From the NCBI GenBank assembly GCA_021464245.1, contig JADCRB010000038.1, positions 2,642,772-2,706,771 on the forward strand: a DNA stretch of 64,000 nt, read 5' to 3'. Below are positions 1 through 11,661 of this stretch, in pieces; within the stretch, counting starts at the first letter, position 1, and each line of letters opens with the position of its first letter. Both the position numbers and the translations under genes were made by a program. Source of the stretch: Carallia brachiata (taxonomy: Eukaryota; Streptophyta; Magnoliopsida; Malpighiales; Rhizophoraceae). The notes beneath the pieces were generated by a model. The model was not told the origin of the DNA. It did no database searches and saw nothing but the letters and a program-made list of their open reading frames with translations.

Positions 1-3000
1 AGATAACAAAAACACATTTAACTATTTACCAATGTATAGTGGTTGGACAGTGCCTATATTGACATAGGCATTAACTGCAATGAAGATATCAAGATGCGTC
101 AAAGTAACACACTGAAGAGCACCAACGGCCTATCTATAGACATCACCATAAAGAAAAGGACAATACCAGTTTTAGTGAGGGGAGGTATAATAGCCATGAG
201 AGAAAGACATCCCTTGCACTTCGTCAAATGAAAGTGTGCCAGCAAATCTGTAACACACATGTGTTGAGAAAGAAAGAGACCATCGAGCATGCGGTGAGCT
301 TCAATGCTCAAAAATAAAGAAGAGAGCCAAGATCATGAACAGGGAAAATAGATGACAACTATTTAATAAATTGATTGGTCATGTCATCTTTTTTACCTAT
401 AAGTAAAATGCATCAACATAAATCAAAACAAATAATTTAAAGTGCAAATGATGCTTAATAAAGAGAGAGTTGTCGGTTTTGGAAGAACAAAGCCACAACT
501 ATATGGAAAAGCAAAGATTCGTTAAAACCAAGTCTGAGGAGCTTGCTTCTAGCCATAAAGAGATTTTTGCAATTTGCACACATAATCATGATGTTTAACA
601 TCAATATGTCCTATTGGCTGTTCCATATAAATTTTACGATACAAAAAATCATGAAAAAAAATGTTAGAAATATATAACCTATCGAATAAACCGACCTGAA
701 GAGGGAACAATATGAATGGTGGTCATTTTTTACCACCAGGCTAAAGGTCTCACGGTAATCAAGTCCATCTTGTTGATTATACCCCTTGGCAACCAACCGC
801 ACTTTGTAGCGATCAACAGTCCCATTTGGTTTCCTTCTAAAATGAAAAACCCATTTGTTGCTAATGACATTCTTATGAGTAGGACGAGGAACCAACTACC
901 AAGTATTATTAGACAAGAGTGCATTTACCTTATCAAACATCTCTTTTCTCTATTTAGCATAAGCTTTTGCTTGATTAAAGTATGAGGTTTAGATTGAAGA
1001 TAATCTTGGGAGGAAAAGGAAGACTTGGCAAGATGGGCCTCACACCTAGCCAAGGTAGACGAACGCAAAGTCATAGGGTCCATCTGCAAGAGGTGAAAAC
1101 CGGTCAAGTCCACAACAAGATTGAGGCCAGGCGGAGATTCAGAGAGAGGCAAGATAGATTCGAACATAGGTAGGGGGGAAGGAGTTGGTTGGGAGGAAGC
1201 ATTTCAATCAGAAACATTTTGGCTATCATAAAGAGGTGAATCAGAATGAGGACTTTGAAGAATATTTGCAATAATATGGTAAGCAAGTGGCGGAGTAAAA
1301 CCAAAATTTATATTAATAGAAGAAAAAGGAAAAGGAGAAGGAAGATTACCTAAAGAAGCACCCAAAGGAGCCAGTAAGCATGTATCGTGTCCAACAACGT
1401 GTAGCTAAGGAGGACCAACATGCTTGTCTTGCGTGGAAGGAGAGTGCTTGTAATGATATGGGAATTGAGATGTAATGAAGCAAACATGACAAGCAAAGTA
1501 GAACTTTTCTATTATCAAATCAAGACATCTATGATTGAAATGAGTTGGAGGCAAACCCAAATAAACACAACATTTGGTACGGATGGAGAATTTGTGTTTT
1601 TGATAAGAATGCAACAATGGAAAAACATCACAACCAAAGGGAAATAATTGACTGTAATCTGGGGGCTCTTTGTATAAAAATGAATATGGTGATTTATTTT
1701 TAAAAATAGGAGAAGGTAAAACATAGATGGAATGCACAACAGTTTCAAATGAAAAGCTCCAATATTTGTGAGATACTTATGCAAACCCGTATCGACCAAG
1801 TGGCAAATTTTTTGTTTTGTTATCCTTTTTTGTTCATGTGTATAAGGATATGCCAAACGATGTATTATGTCATTTCGCTGAATATATTTATTTAATTTTT
1901 AAAATTCGTCACCCCAATCTGAATAAAAAGACTTAATACGAGTTTGGAATTGCCGCTAAACATATTATTAAAAATTTAAAAAAATTTAATATACATCATT
2001 ATTGGATTTTAAGAAAAACACCTAGGTAAATCTTGTAAAATCATCAAAGAAACAATAACCACTACTAGAGAGCATAGGAGTTAGCCCTCAAACATCATAA
2101 TGGATTATATCAAAGGGAGCTTTACTCTTATGTTCAACAAACAATAATGGAAGACGCGCTAATTTTCCTAGAAGACAGGAAGAGCAAACAAATCACTTAG
2201 GAGTGGTAGAACAAGACAACTTATTCTTTTTGATGACTCTAGAAATAGTTCGCAATTGAGGGTGCCCAAGACGTGCATACCAATCCTCGAAACTTATTTT
2301 TCTCCTGTGAGTCCAACTTTGGGCATTGCTGGGACACAAAGGGCATAGAGCCTTTATTTACTAGGTCCTTCCATGAGTACTTTCTTGGTAACCTCATCTT
2401 TAACCAAAAAATGAGTTGGCCAAAATTCGAAAAAATAAGAATTATCAATAGTAAATTTTTGAACAGATAAAAGACTTTTAACAATTTTTGGCACATTGAG
2501 AACATTATTTAATTGCAAATTGTCATTACTGGATGGAAGAAAAGAGGTACAAATATAAGATATTTGCAAATCTTATCCATTACCAACATGTAACTTATCA
2601 ATGCCCTTGTATTCACTTGCAATGTTCAAGTTTAAGAGATCTAGTGTAATATGGCAGTTGGCATGCTAATCATGGGCATATGGAGGGCAGAAAGGGTGCT
2701 GCTACAACATAGTTGCCTAGTTTCCTTGATACCCAAAATTTGCCTACAGACAATAGTTTCAATGCGGTGTGTACCCAAAATTTGCCCAGTTTCCTTAATA
2801 CTCGAAATTGATCCAAACGCATTAACTAGCGCTTGCCAAACATCAAAAGAAGATGATAGCCCAATAATGTAGGGATACACCTCTTCAGAGAGAGAAGATA
2901 TCAACTAGGAAAGAAGCATTTGGTCTTTCTGAAACCATACTTGATAATCTGGATACAGCGTCAAAAGAAGCAGCTATGGTTTTTGGTGGAGCCTGGGAAG

Positions 3001-3501
3001 ATCCATCCCCAACTCTATGTAGATTCTGATAATTGAGAAGAGGAAGAAATTGGCTTTTCCAAGCCAAATAATTTTTAGTATTGAGATTAATAGAAAAAAG
3101 AATAATGAGTAGTTGTAGGATTTGAAAAAGTTGTAGGAAGAGACACAATAGAATGTATGTTTGCCATAGAGACTTAAAAATCAGAATCAGATTTTATTTG
3201 AGCACTCATTGAGGATCTAATACCATGACAAAACTTCAAGACAAGGGAGAAATAATTTTAATGTAAGAGAGGAAGAGAGGTGACAGAATGCTTTGTTCTT
3301 GTGATTGCCTTTGTCTATACAATCGTTCTTATACATAATTGAACTAGAAGAAAATCCTAAAGAGGAATATTGTTCAACACCTAAGACTAAGGAATAAAAT
3401 CAATATATACCTCTCTAATTACAACGAAATAGTAAAATAATTAAATACAAAATATTACATAAAAATCCAGAACCAGCTCATCCTTAAGAGATACACTAAC
3501 A
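1..3501 (-). mobile_element. Decayed Ty1/copia retrotransposon, cut by the window edge
   Basis: Read on the minus strand, the fragments follow copia order from high to low coordinates. They are a gag-like part (2641-3148; NTKNYLAWKSQFLPLL, then SEEVYPYIIGLSSSFDVWQAL), a pre-integrase part (about 2354-2569; LNNVLNVPKIVKSLLSVQKF), an integrase end (1405-1737; KSPYSFLYKEPPDYSQLFPFGC), a reverse transcriptase (611-895; VRLVAKGYNQQDGLDYRETF) and the RT C-terminal part near 43-150, where one frame gives ALQCVTLTHLDIFIAVNAY. Stops and frameshifts separate every block, so no protein can be made. The 5' LTR and primer-binding site lie at the high-coordinate end. RNase H and the second LTR would lie left of position 1. 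It is an old insertion; Ty1/copia is secure, the exact lineage is not. Confidence 0.85.
3226..3501 (-). repeat. 5' LTR and adjoining primer-binding site of the decayed copia element
   Basis: On the minus strand the segment starts TGTTAGTGTATC and ends in CA, the usual TG...CA ends of an LTR. Directly inside it, 3211-3225 reads TGGTATTAGATCCTC on the minus strand. That is close to the TGGTATCAGAGC initiator-Met tRNA primer site seen intact in the younger copia element at 50860. Length is about 276 bp. The partner LTR is outside the window. Confidence 0.7.
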
Positions 3502-3558
3502 GGTATGTCCTTAAAGATTTATTCTTTTTGAGCAAAAATTGATAATTTGACTTCAACA

Positions 3559-4150
3559 TTTTTTTTTTTTTTTTTTGCACAGCAGCAGATTTTATTCGTG
3601 CCCTTCTTCCAGAAGAGACCACAAAAAGATAAACACAAGCATTTGTACAAGCAAAATCTTCTCCAAAAGAGAACCCCCATAACAACCCGAGAGTTACTAT
3701 CAAGAAGAGAAATCACACAACTGCAATTCCAACCAAACAGAGTCCCACTGAAATCCAAATCAACCAACATTGTAGACGTGACAAACCTACCACCCGTTCT
3801 TAAAACAATAAATTAAACAACCGCAGTGTGACCCCCACTTCCAGACATACAATGAAACCCACTGACAGAAAAAGCTACCATAGCCAAGCTGTCCTTATTT
3901 TGGCAAGAGAATCAGCTCTCACGAGTTTTATAGGTTATCTGAATATCATTAGTCAGCCAGTCCATTGACTCATTGAAAATGTCATTATACTCCCAAGGTC
4001 TCCGATTGATTCAACCAAGTCAGTGCCACCTTACAATCACTCTCAACAATTAATTTGCATCCCTATTTATCATTCCATTGGAACCATAAATAGATGGCCT
4101 CATGAATCGCCAATAGCCCAGCCAGGCTCGGGTTAACTAGTCCTACTGAT
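3559..4150 (-). mobile_element. 3' end of a LINE (RNase H-like tail with poly-A)
   Basis: The poly-T run at about 3559-3576 is a poly-A tail on the minus strand. Upstream of it on that strand, a frame with interruptions reads NPSLAGLLAIHEAIYLWFQW, then IVESDCKVALTWLNQSE, then YNDIFNESMDWL. This is the plant LINE-type RNase H domain (RVT_3 family), with the acidic ESD of its active site still visible. The element is 5'-truncated, and its left boundary near 4150 is approximate. No target duplication was identified. Confidence 0.7.
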
Positions 4151-4757
4151 TTGAAGAACAAACACCTTATCTTCCCATCTAAGTGATACAGACTACAGAG
4201 TGGCACGGAGCAAATTGGAGTGGAATAGTCAACGCAGGTTGGCTTGTGAGATTAACAAGAGAAGGACACGTGGCAGAAGCTGATAGGAAGTAACTGGAGG
4301 GCACGGTTACAGATGTTGGAGAGTTGCAGCCATGCTGTTATATACTGTGTGTACTTGATCCATTTCAAGTATACTTGATTCATTTCAAGCATACTCAGTA
4401 GTAGGAATTATTTTTTTTAATTATATAAAAATTTAATATTCTGCCCCTGTTGTTATTGGTCCTATTATTTCTTTTTTTTTTTTTGAGTCATTGGTCCTAT
4501 TATTTCATTTGCAAACAAAAATCCACAACAATACCATAAAGATATAACCATCTGCATATTCAATTATTTATCGGGTTTTAATTTTTTTTTTTTTAAATTT
4601 GAACGACACTATTTGGCAAGCCCATGAAAAAGAAGGAGAAAGAGAAATTCAGAAATCAAGGCATGTGCTTTGTTTGACAATCCAGGCAAAAATTGATTAG
4701 AAACTGTGTTAGAAAAACGTGAAAAAATTAATTTGAAAAAAGACTCGTATAACTATA
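4151..4757. other. Intergenic, no gene seen
   Basis: AT-rich sequence with homopolymer T runs and a short imperfect duplication near 4350-4395 (two copies of TACTTGATYCATTTCAAG). No coding frame or RNA gene was recognised. Confidence 0.5.
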
Positions 4758-4766
4758 ATGACTAAA

Positions 4767-4875
4767 GGGAAGTTATATTTGCACGCATTGATTTACTTCT
4801 TACACGTACTATTAGGCTATAAAATTTTTGTCTGGGCGTGTAAGAAGCATTTGGTGCGTGCAAATATCACCTCCT
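4767..4875. repeat. 109-bp MITE with 9-bp target-site duplication
   Basis: The two halves are inverted copies: GAAGTTATATTTGCACGCA at the left pairs with the reverse complement of GCGTGCAAATATCACCTCC at the right, and CTTCTTACACG pairs with CGTGTAAGAAG inside. The flanks are identical 9-mers ATGACTAAA at 4758-4766 and 4876-4884. A 9-bp duplication is typical of Mutator-like elements, so a MULE-derived MITE is the likely class (inference). The element could form a nearly complete hairpin. Confidence 0.8.
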
Positions 4876-4884
4876 ATGACTAAA

Positions 4885-5322
4885 ATAATCTTTACTTATT
4901 CAATTATTTATAAAGATATTTTTTTTTATAAATTCAACTTATTTTGTGATCATTTAGAGAATTTTTGTAATTTTATTTATATTTTTTTATTATTTTTTTA
5001 TATAATTTAAATTTAAAATTTGACTTCTCATTATCTTTTTACAACTTTTTTTATACAATTTTTATTCTCACAATATATTTTTTCACTAAAATCTTATAAT
5101 CCAAAAAAATATAAAATTCAACTCGTTACGCATGACAAATGACCTTCAATACCCCAGCATCCTTCCACACAAGGATATAGTCGGATAAAAAATTAAAACA
5201 ATATTTTAATTGTTATTGAAGAGAAAAATATTTAATTATAAAAAAAATACAGTTAATTACAATATACCAACACTGCATTATTATTTCCCTACGATTTTGT
5301 GTCTTTTCTGGAAAGGATAGTG
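4885..5322. other. Region downstream of the UGT gene
   Basis: Very AT-rich, with poly-T and poly-A tracts and no coding frame. It should hold the 3' UTR of the minus-strand glycosyltransferase that ends at 5323. No canonical polyadenylation signal could be assigned with confidence. Confidence 0.4.
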
Positions 5323-6738
5323 TTACCTTAATTTGGGAGTAGGTCTATGCCTTACTAGGTAACTCAGAATGTTGTTCACGTATTTGTCTTGCCTTTCCTT
5401 ATCACCAAACAATCCTCCAATCTCCTTAGCTTTGTCTCTGTAAATTCTTCCCTCCTGACTCGCCATCACCAGCTCCAGCGACTCAGCCACCGAGTCAGCC
5501 GAAAACGATCCATCCAACTCGTTCCTTGGTATGCAGTAGCCAATCCTCTTCTCCTCCAGAATCCTGGCGTTTATCCCCTGGTCGGCGTAGAACGTCAATA
5601 GTATCAAAGCTTTCTTGAATGTAAGTGCCTCCACCACCGAGCTCCACCCTGAGTGAGTCAATATCCCTCCCACCGAGTCATGAGCTAGAATCTTCAGTTG
5701 GGGCGCCCAACTCGTGCACACCACGCCGCGTCCTTTTGTTCGCTCTTCGAATCCCGGTGGCAACTCGATCAACTCGGTATCGGCCTCTCCTCTCCGAGTC
5801 CTTAGTACCCAAAAGAACGGTAAACCGGAAAGCTCTAGCCCGAGAGATAACTCGGTGAGTTGGGTTTGACTCGGTTTGGCCTCGCTGCCGAATGCCACGT
5901 ACACGACTGACCCCTTCTCACGCTTGTCGAGCCATTCCTTAATTGACTTCCACGCGTCAGTTTTGTCTTCCGCTGAGTAATCTGACGGGGGCAGCTGGCC
6001 GACCGGAAAAACAGGTTTCCGGTAGATGTCCTCGAGGACTTGGAGCCATTCAGTTTCGAAGTCGGAGCAGGAACGGACGGCTACAATGTCACAGGACCGC
6101 GCAGAGTGGCCGATCCTCACCAAGTCGTTGACGCCCGAAACATCTTGCTCCACGCAGTCAAACGTGTTTTTAATGTCATAGTACTTGTAGGCGACGGTGG
6201 TCGGGAATGGGACCCACTTGGGTGGGACCGTGAAGTCCTCCGGCACCTTCCGGTAATCACCATCACCGTCAATCAGGACCGACGGTGGGCCCAAAAACGC
6301 AAGGAATGATGCAATACAGATGGAGAAAAACGCAGTCTTGATTCCCAACTCGGCAGCTATGGAGCCGACCCAGTAAGGAGCAAAATCGAAGAAGATCCAA
6401 TCTGGATTGGAGGATTGGAGAAGCTGGAAGGTGGGGCCTTGGAGCAAGTCGAGGGCTTTCTTGAGGTACTGGACCTTGTTGGGTGGAAGGTCTGTTGTGG
6501 CCTCTGCATCTTGGGGGAGACCTTCAATTTGAGGCAATGGAAGCTTGAGGAAGTGTATTGGATATGGAGATTCTGGTGGGGGTTTTGGCAAGCGGTCGAT
6601 GTTGCGAGGGGTGGATATGAAGGAGATTTTGTGACCCTTTTGAGCCATTAACTTGGCAAGCTCTAGCCATGGCATCATGTGGCCAAATGCTAGCCATGGA
6701 AACATGGCTATGTGAATTTTTTCATCCTCTTCTGCCAT
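5323..6738 (-). CDS. UDP-glycosyltransferase, UGT91 / rhamnosyltransferase-like
   Basis: Uninterrupted single-exon frame of 471 residues, a normal length for plant family-1 glycosyltransferases. These cytosolic enzymes move a sugar from a UDP-sugar to a small acceptor such as a flavonoid or its glycoside. The N-terminal acceptor half has FPWLAFGH with the presumed catalytic His at 20 and a possible partner Asp at 118 (FFDF). The C-terminal PSPG box runs from W344 (WAPQ) to Q387 (ADQ), exactly 44 residues. Inside it the usual HCGWNS reads HSGWSS (362-367), keeping the His and Gly but changing Cys and Asn. Overall sequence looks like UGT91 proteins, often annotated as UDP-rhamnose:rhamnosyltransferase 1. 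The sugar donor and acceptor cannot be read from sequence. The ATG at 6738 is the first in frame and precedes the conserved start of the family. Confidence 0.9.
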   Translation of the reverse strand: MAEEDEKIHIAMFPWLAFGHMMPWLELAKLMAQKGHKISFISTPRNIDRLPKPPPESPYPIHFLKLPLPQIEGLPQDAEATTDLPPNKVQYLKKALDLLQGPTFQLLQSSNPDWIFFDFAPYWVGSIAAELGIKTAFFSICIASFLAFLGPPSVLIDGDGDYRKVPEDFTVPPKWVPFPTTVAYKYYDIKNTFDCVEQDVSGVNDLVRIGHSARSCDIVAVRSCSDFETEWLQVLEDIYRKPVFPVGQLPPSDYSAEDKTDAWKSIKEWLDKREKGSVVYVAFGSEAKPSQTQLTELSLGLELSGLPFFWVLRTRRGEADTELIELPPGFEERTKGRGVVCTSWAPQLKILAHDSVGGILTHSGWSSVVEALTFKKALILLTFYADQGINARILEEKRIGYCIPRNELDGSFSADSVAESLELVMASQEGRIYRDKAKEIGGLFGDKERQDKYVNNILSYLVRHRPTPKLR

Positions 6739-7043
6739 CGGTGAATACTACCGCTTTGATAGAAGTTTTTTCAGTCAACCGCTTTGGTAGAAGTTAGATC
6801 CTAAATGAATTTGGCTTGCTGTTGTTCATGTATTCACTTGATGGCAGTCAATATCAATGGAAGCAAAAATAAGAGGGAAGTCAATATCATGGACAACATA
6901 AGGTGGACAGTTGGCATTGATATAATGGAATTGAATGAATAATTGACGAGAATAACTACATACCAAGTTTAGCTGATGATATTTAAAAATAAATTTTTTT
7001 TGTCCTTTTAAATTCAACTTTATCATGTTAGCTTTATATTATA
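6739..7043. other. Upstream region of the UGT gene
   Basis: Holds the presumed promoter and leader of the minus-strand UGT. Just upstream of its ATG, an 18-bp direct repeat (ACCGCTTTGATAGAAGTT, then ACCGCTTTGGTAGAAGTT) lies at about 6750-6795. No TATA box could be assigned with confidence. Confidence 0.4.
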
Positions 7044-7485
7044 CAAGGTTGTCAGAACCGGATCGATTATTGAACCGAAAATTTTAGTAGGTAAAGGTTC
7101 AACCAGTTCAACCGGTGGTTCAACCGGTATTTAATAATATATATATTTATAAATGTAATTAAAAGAATAATATTTATAAAATAATGATTTAAATTATTTT
7201 TTTAGTTTTAAAGATTAAACTGGAAAATTTGATTACATTTTGGACTAAATTAAAATTTTAAGTATAGTTAAAGGTCAAATTATAATTTAAGTAAACAATG
7301 AGGGTCAAATTATAATTTATAAATTTTTGGTTCAATTCTAAATCGGTCCGACCAGTCTGATTTTTGACTGGTTTTGACCGGTCCGGTCAGCCCTCCCTTT
7401 TTATGCCTAAACCGGACCGGACCTAAGACCAGTCACCGATCCAACCGGTTGAACAGGTCGGTCCGGTCCGATTTTGATTACACTG
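7044..7485. repeat. CCGGTT-rich TIR element, copy 1
   Basis: Starts CAAGGTTGTCAGAACCGG and ends in the near inverted complement (CAGTGTAATCAAAATCGG when read from the other strand). The ends are rich in ACCGGT/CCGGTCCGGT motifs and the core is AT-rich. The flanks ATATTATA (7036-7043) and ATATCATA (7486-7493) match at 7 of 8 positions, suggesting an 8-bp target duplication and hence a hAT-like MITE (inference). Related copies lie at 8496, 34975, 35820 and 58988. Confidence 0.7.
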
Positions 7486-7493
7486 ATATCATA

Positions 7494-8495
7494 TAAAAAA
7501 TTTTTTTTTTCCTCTTAAATTCAATGTTATTAGGTAATAGTTTTGGCATTTAGCAAGGAAATTACGTTTCCTTTTATTAATTTTTGGATAATAAATCTGT
7601 ATTTTTAAAGATGGTTAAATAAGATAAAATAAATGAGAATTATTTTAATTTTAGTAAAAAAAAATTTAATGATTGATATATTTATGATGAATTTTTTTAT
7701 TATTAAAAAAAAATTCAACGTCGCTCACGTTGGTTGTATATCATATAAAAATAATTTCTTTTGCCTTTTTTTTTTGTATATAATTTCTTTTATCCTTTTA
7801 AAATCACGTTATTCATCTCAGTTGTATATAATATTGTGATATAAATATGGATGATCTTTTGAGAAAAGAGTTTGAGTAGATTTTTGAATTAGAATTTATT
7901 TAAAATATAACAAATAGTTAATTTTAAAAAATAATATTTATATTTTACGTAATAAAAAATTTAAGTGTTAAAATTTTATTATGTAAAATATAAATTTTGT
8001 TATTTATAGTGTGTTTAAATTGTGAGAAAGAAGTAGAAAAGAAAGTTGTGAGAAATAAAATTGTTTGAATAAATAAGAAAGTTGTGAAAAAAAAAAAGAT
8101 AAGAAAAAAATGAATAGTAATTTATTGAAAAAATAATTATTTGGATAGATAAAAAAGTTATAAAAAAATAACATAAAAGAAAAAAATAAATAGTAATTTA
8201 TGAGAAAAAATTGTAAAAAAAATAAATTATTTAAATAAATAAAAAAATATAAAAATATGAAAAAATGACAACGTAATAATTATATTTTTTTTCATAACTA
8301 TCATAAAAAAATCAAATACAATATTAAAATTGTATGTTTGTTATATTCAACACAGCCACTAGCCTATATTAAGTTCACACTTTTCTAGCAAGCACCAGAC
8401 ACTCGGTTTAAGGAGCAGGAAATGTGGCACATGATCTGATGTCACAAATATATAACTTCGCAGAAAGACCCCAATTAATTAATTATTATTATTAT
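7494..8495. other. AT-rich intergenic DNA
   Basis: Poly-A/T tracts and repeated AAATAAGAAAGTTGTGAAAA-like stretches (about 8030-8280, a loose repeat of around 70-80 bp). No gene recognised. Confidence 0.5.
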
Positions 8496-8959
8496 CAATG
8501 TTCTTAAAATCGGTCGGACCAGTCGGTTCGATCAGTTCAACCAGTGACCGATCAAAGGTCTGAACCGGTACATGGTCACTGTTGCCCCTTAACTCGTACC
8601 GGTCAAAACCGGCGAAAACTGATAAAAAATCGAACCCGGTTCAACCGGTTCAAACCGGTATAAAAGTTTTATAAATTATAATTTGATTTCAATGTTTATT
8701 TAAATTATAATTTGAGTTTTAAATTTAATTAAAACTTTCAATTTAGTCCTAAATTTATCAAAAACTTTCAATTTAGTCCTTAAAAATAAAAAAAATTAAT
8801 ATTTAATAATTATATATAAGTATTATTTTTTAAAATTATTTTTATACATATATATATTAATAAATACCGGTTCAAATACCGGTTCGACCGGTTTAACCGG
8901 TTGAACTTTGATCCACTAATGTTTCCGGTTTGATGACCGGTCCGGTTCTGACAACCTTG
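8496..8959. repeat. CCGGTT-rich TIR element, copy 2
   Basis: Starts CAATGTTCTTAAAATCGG and ends GGTTCTGACAACCTTG, whose reverse complement starts CAAGGTTGTCAGAACC. Those are the same ends as copy 1 at 7044. The flanks are ATTATTAT on both sides (8488-8495 and 8960-8967), an 8-bp match, although the sequence is low-complexity. Confidence 0.7.
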
Positions 8960-11661
8960 ATTATTATTATTATTTTCTTTTTTTGTTTTGGGTACAGAAA
9001 CCACAAGTTATCTTAAGTAATAATTGAAGCGCAAGAAACAAATTTTGAGCCAGAGAAAATCATATGGATGGCATTGCAAGAAGAGAATTATATTACTTAG
9101 AAGGATTTCCATGGGTTCCATGATAATCATGGTAAGATTTTTACTCTATCCTGCAATGGCCAGGTGAATGATGTCTCGTCAAGTAATTTCACTTCTCAGA
9201 GCAAAACATAGGGTTATCTAAATATAAAACAAATAAAATAAGAGAAGAGGAAAGTGGAAGAGAAAAAAATAAACAAGAAAAAAATTAAAGAAGAAAATTC
9301 TCAATAATTTTTTATTTTTGAAAAAGATCAATGTGGAGGAGAAAAATAAAAATTTGTTAGTTCGAAATGAGTAGAAAATAAGGAAGAGAAAAATAAAATG
9401 TATAAGAATATTAATTATACCTTCCAAGAAAAATATATTACATATAAAAATTGAAAATATTTGATTTATAAATTATATATATAATATTTGTATAAATATA
9501 GTTTAATAAATTTATAATAATTGTACAATTTTTTATTCAACTATTAATGAGATTTTAAATAATGAAGAGAATTTTTTATTTTGAGTAAATTTGTAATTTT
9601 AAATTTATAATGAGAATAATATAATTTTTAATAAAAAATAAAAAATCAATAATTTTTTTCACAATTTTATGAAGAATAATTTTGATTTGCCCAAAAAAAA
9701 CTAAAAAAATTAACTTTTCTTTTCTACACTTTACTTTCTCCCAAAAACATTTTTCAAACGCAAACTTCTTTTTTTTTTCCCTATTTTCCTCTCCGTCTCC
9801 CAAGTCCCAACACAACATCAGGGAGCACCCTTTTGCCTTCGTTTCTGTTGACTCATGTTTCAATTTATGTTTGCCGCTGAGAACCATTTTCTAAAAATCT
9901 TTTTTAAATCTTACTAGGCAGGTTTAGGCCCGAGAAAGATGAAAGACAATGTGAAGTGGTGGGATTCAAATTCATGTTTTTCGTCGTTTGGCCTAACCTT
10001 TTTGTTTTTTTTTTTGTCCTTCCTAATCAAACACCAAAGAACTTTGAAAGTTTTCATGGACAGCTTGTTATAAAAAAAGGGCCCGATGATTTGAGATTCT
10101 TTGTCCGTTCAAATACGAAAACAGAGACTTTTTGAGCCAATAATGAAATTTCTTCCTCCCAAAGTGCTCTCTTCAATAGCCACCGTTGATTCTTTTCAAT
10201 TTGTTGATGTAGGGATGATGATTTTGGTTGATTCACGTGATTATTCTGCAACGCAAATGGGCTTAGATATGACATGACAAAATAGGTAAAATTATTGAAT
10301 ACAGTTCAGAGCTTGTTAGCAATTGGATAATGTTAAGTTGCAGGCCATGCACCATTTGGACTTTCAATAACCTTATTTAGAGAGTTTGAGTGTTTCAATT
10401 GGACTCTTTTTTTATATAAATATAATTTATTTATAATTTTATATCATATAATAAATAGAGTTTACTTAAAATAAAAAAATAAAAAAATAAATTTGTGTAA
10501 TATAAGATTATAAATAAATTACATTCATACAAAATTAATAAAATTAGCAAATGCCGAATTATAATACTTTAGATATACATAAGCAAGAACTTTATGATGT
10601 AGGGACTTTAATTAATCCCTACTGCATTAATTCATCAATGGAAAAATTTATATATAAGAATCACATTTTTTTTAAATATTTGTGTGGACACATGTTGCCC
10701 ATGGAAGAATTTATCTGCCACTAAGTTTAATAGAGCTCTAACTTTATGAACCAAAAAAAAAAAAAACTAGATCACTAAATTTTAAAAGGGAGAGCATTTA
10801 TTAGGAATTTTCTTGTTTGATCCTTTTTTATCCGATTAGAAGTACACAGGCTCCACCGATTAGCAGAGACAATGTGATGTGCATTGCATGTGCTTAACCT
10901 TTGATGAGGGTTTTTATACAAGAAGCAAAACATGAGAAATATAATATAATACCCCATATTAGTGAATGATGGATGAACATTAGACAATCCAAAAGAAGTG
11001 ACTAAAAATAGAAAGTACTATAAAAAACACTAAAAATTTGATTCTCTCCGTCATGTTCTTTTCAAGCCCTCCTCCACTGCCTTCCTCTAATTACCACCGT
11101 AATACACCCCAAGCAAGAACCAATCCCTCCAAAAACTCCCTGAGCTAACTCCTCTCCTCCTCCTCTCACCACCACCACAATTTTTTCTCTTTCCCAAAAT
11201 CATTTTTCGTTGCATCAGCCACATCCTCTATAACCTACTCTTTCTACCAAACCGTCTTTAATGCATCGTTCTGTTAAATCCTAGTCCACATAACCAAACC
11301 TTACCAATCAAAGTGCACTTACTGAGATGTTCCCACCCAATACATATAATATAGCAACCTAAACTGCTTATCCAAAACCATAGAGGGAGTACGGTTGTTT
11401 AATCTCAAACCATAAACTTATCTGTTTTCTTGACCACATTCTTCTATATTCCACCAGTGCTAACCTCTATCAATTCATCCTTCGATTAAGCCATTCACTA
11501 TTAGCTCCAATTGTTGTTTGGCAACACTATTATTTCTAGTCAAATAACTCTGCTCTATCAGCTAATTCCCCCTTTCTTCCTCATCTGAAGTGAGGTTCTT
11601 TGGGCTCTATACCTGTCCCCTGATTGTGATAGGTTGTTTTCTTGTAACTGTGACTCTACTC
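8960..11661. other. Intergenic region, no supported gene
   Basis: AT-rich DNA with long homopolymer runs. Several open frames of 70-120 codons occur, but none shows a recognisable domain or splice structure. A C-rich stretch at about 11040-11300 (CCTCCTCC runs) precedes the LINE ORF1-like remnant and may be its 5' leader (inference). Confidence 0.4.

Noticed and set aside
9576..9894. Opposed frames of 103 and 70 codons as small genes
   Set aside because: Lys/Ile/Phe-rich translations of AT-rich DNA with no conserved features; likely chance.
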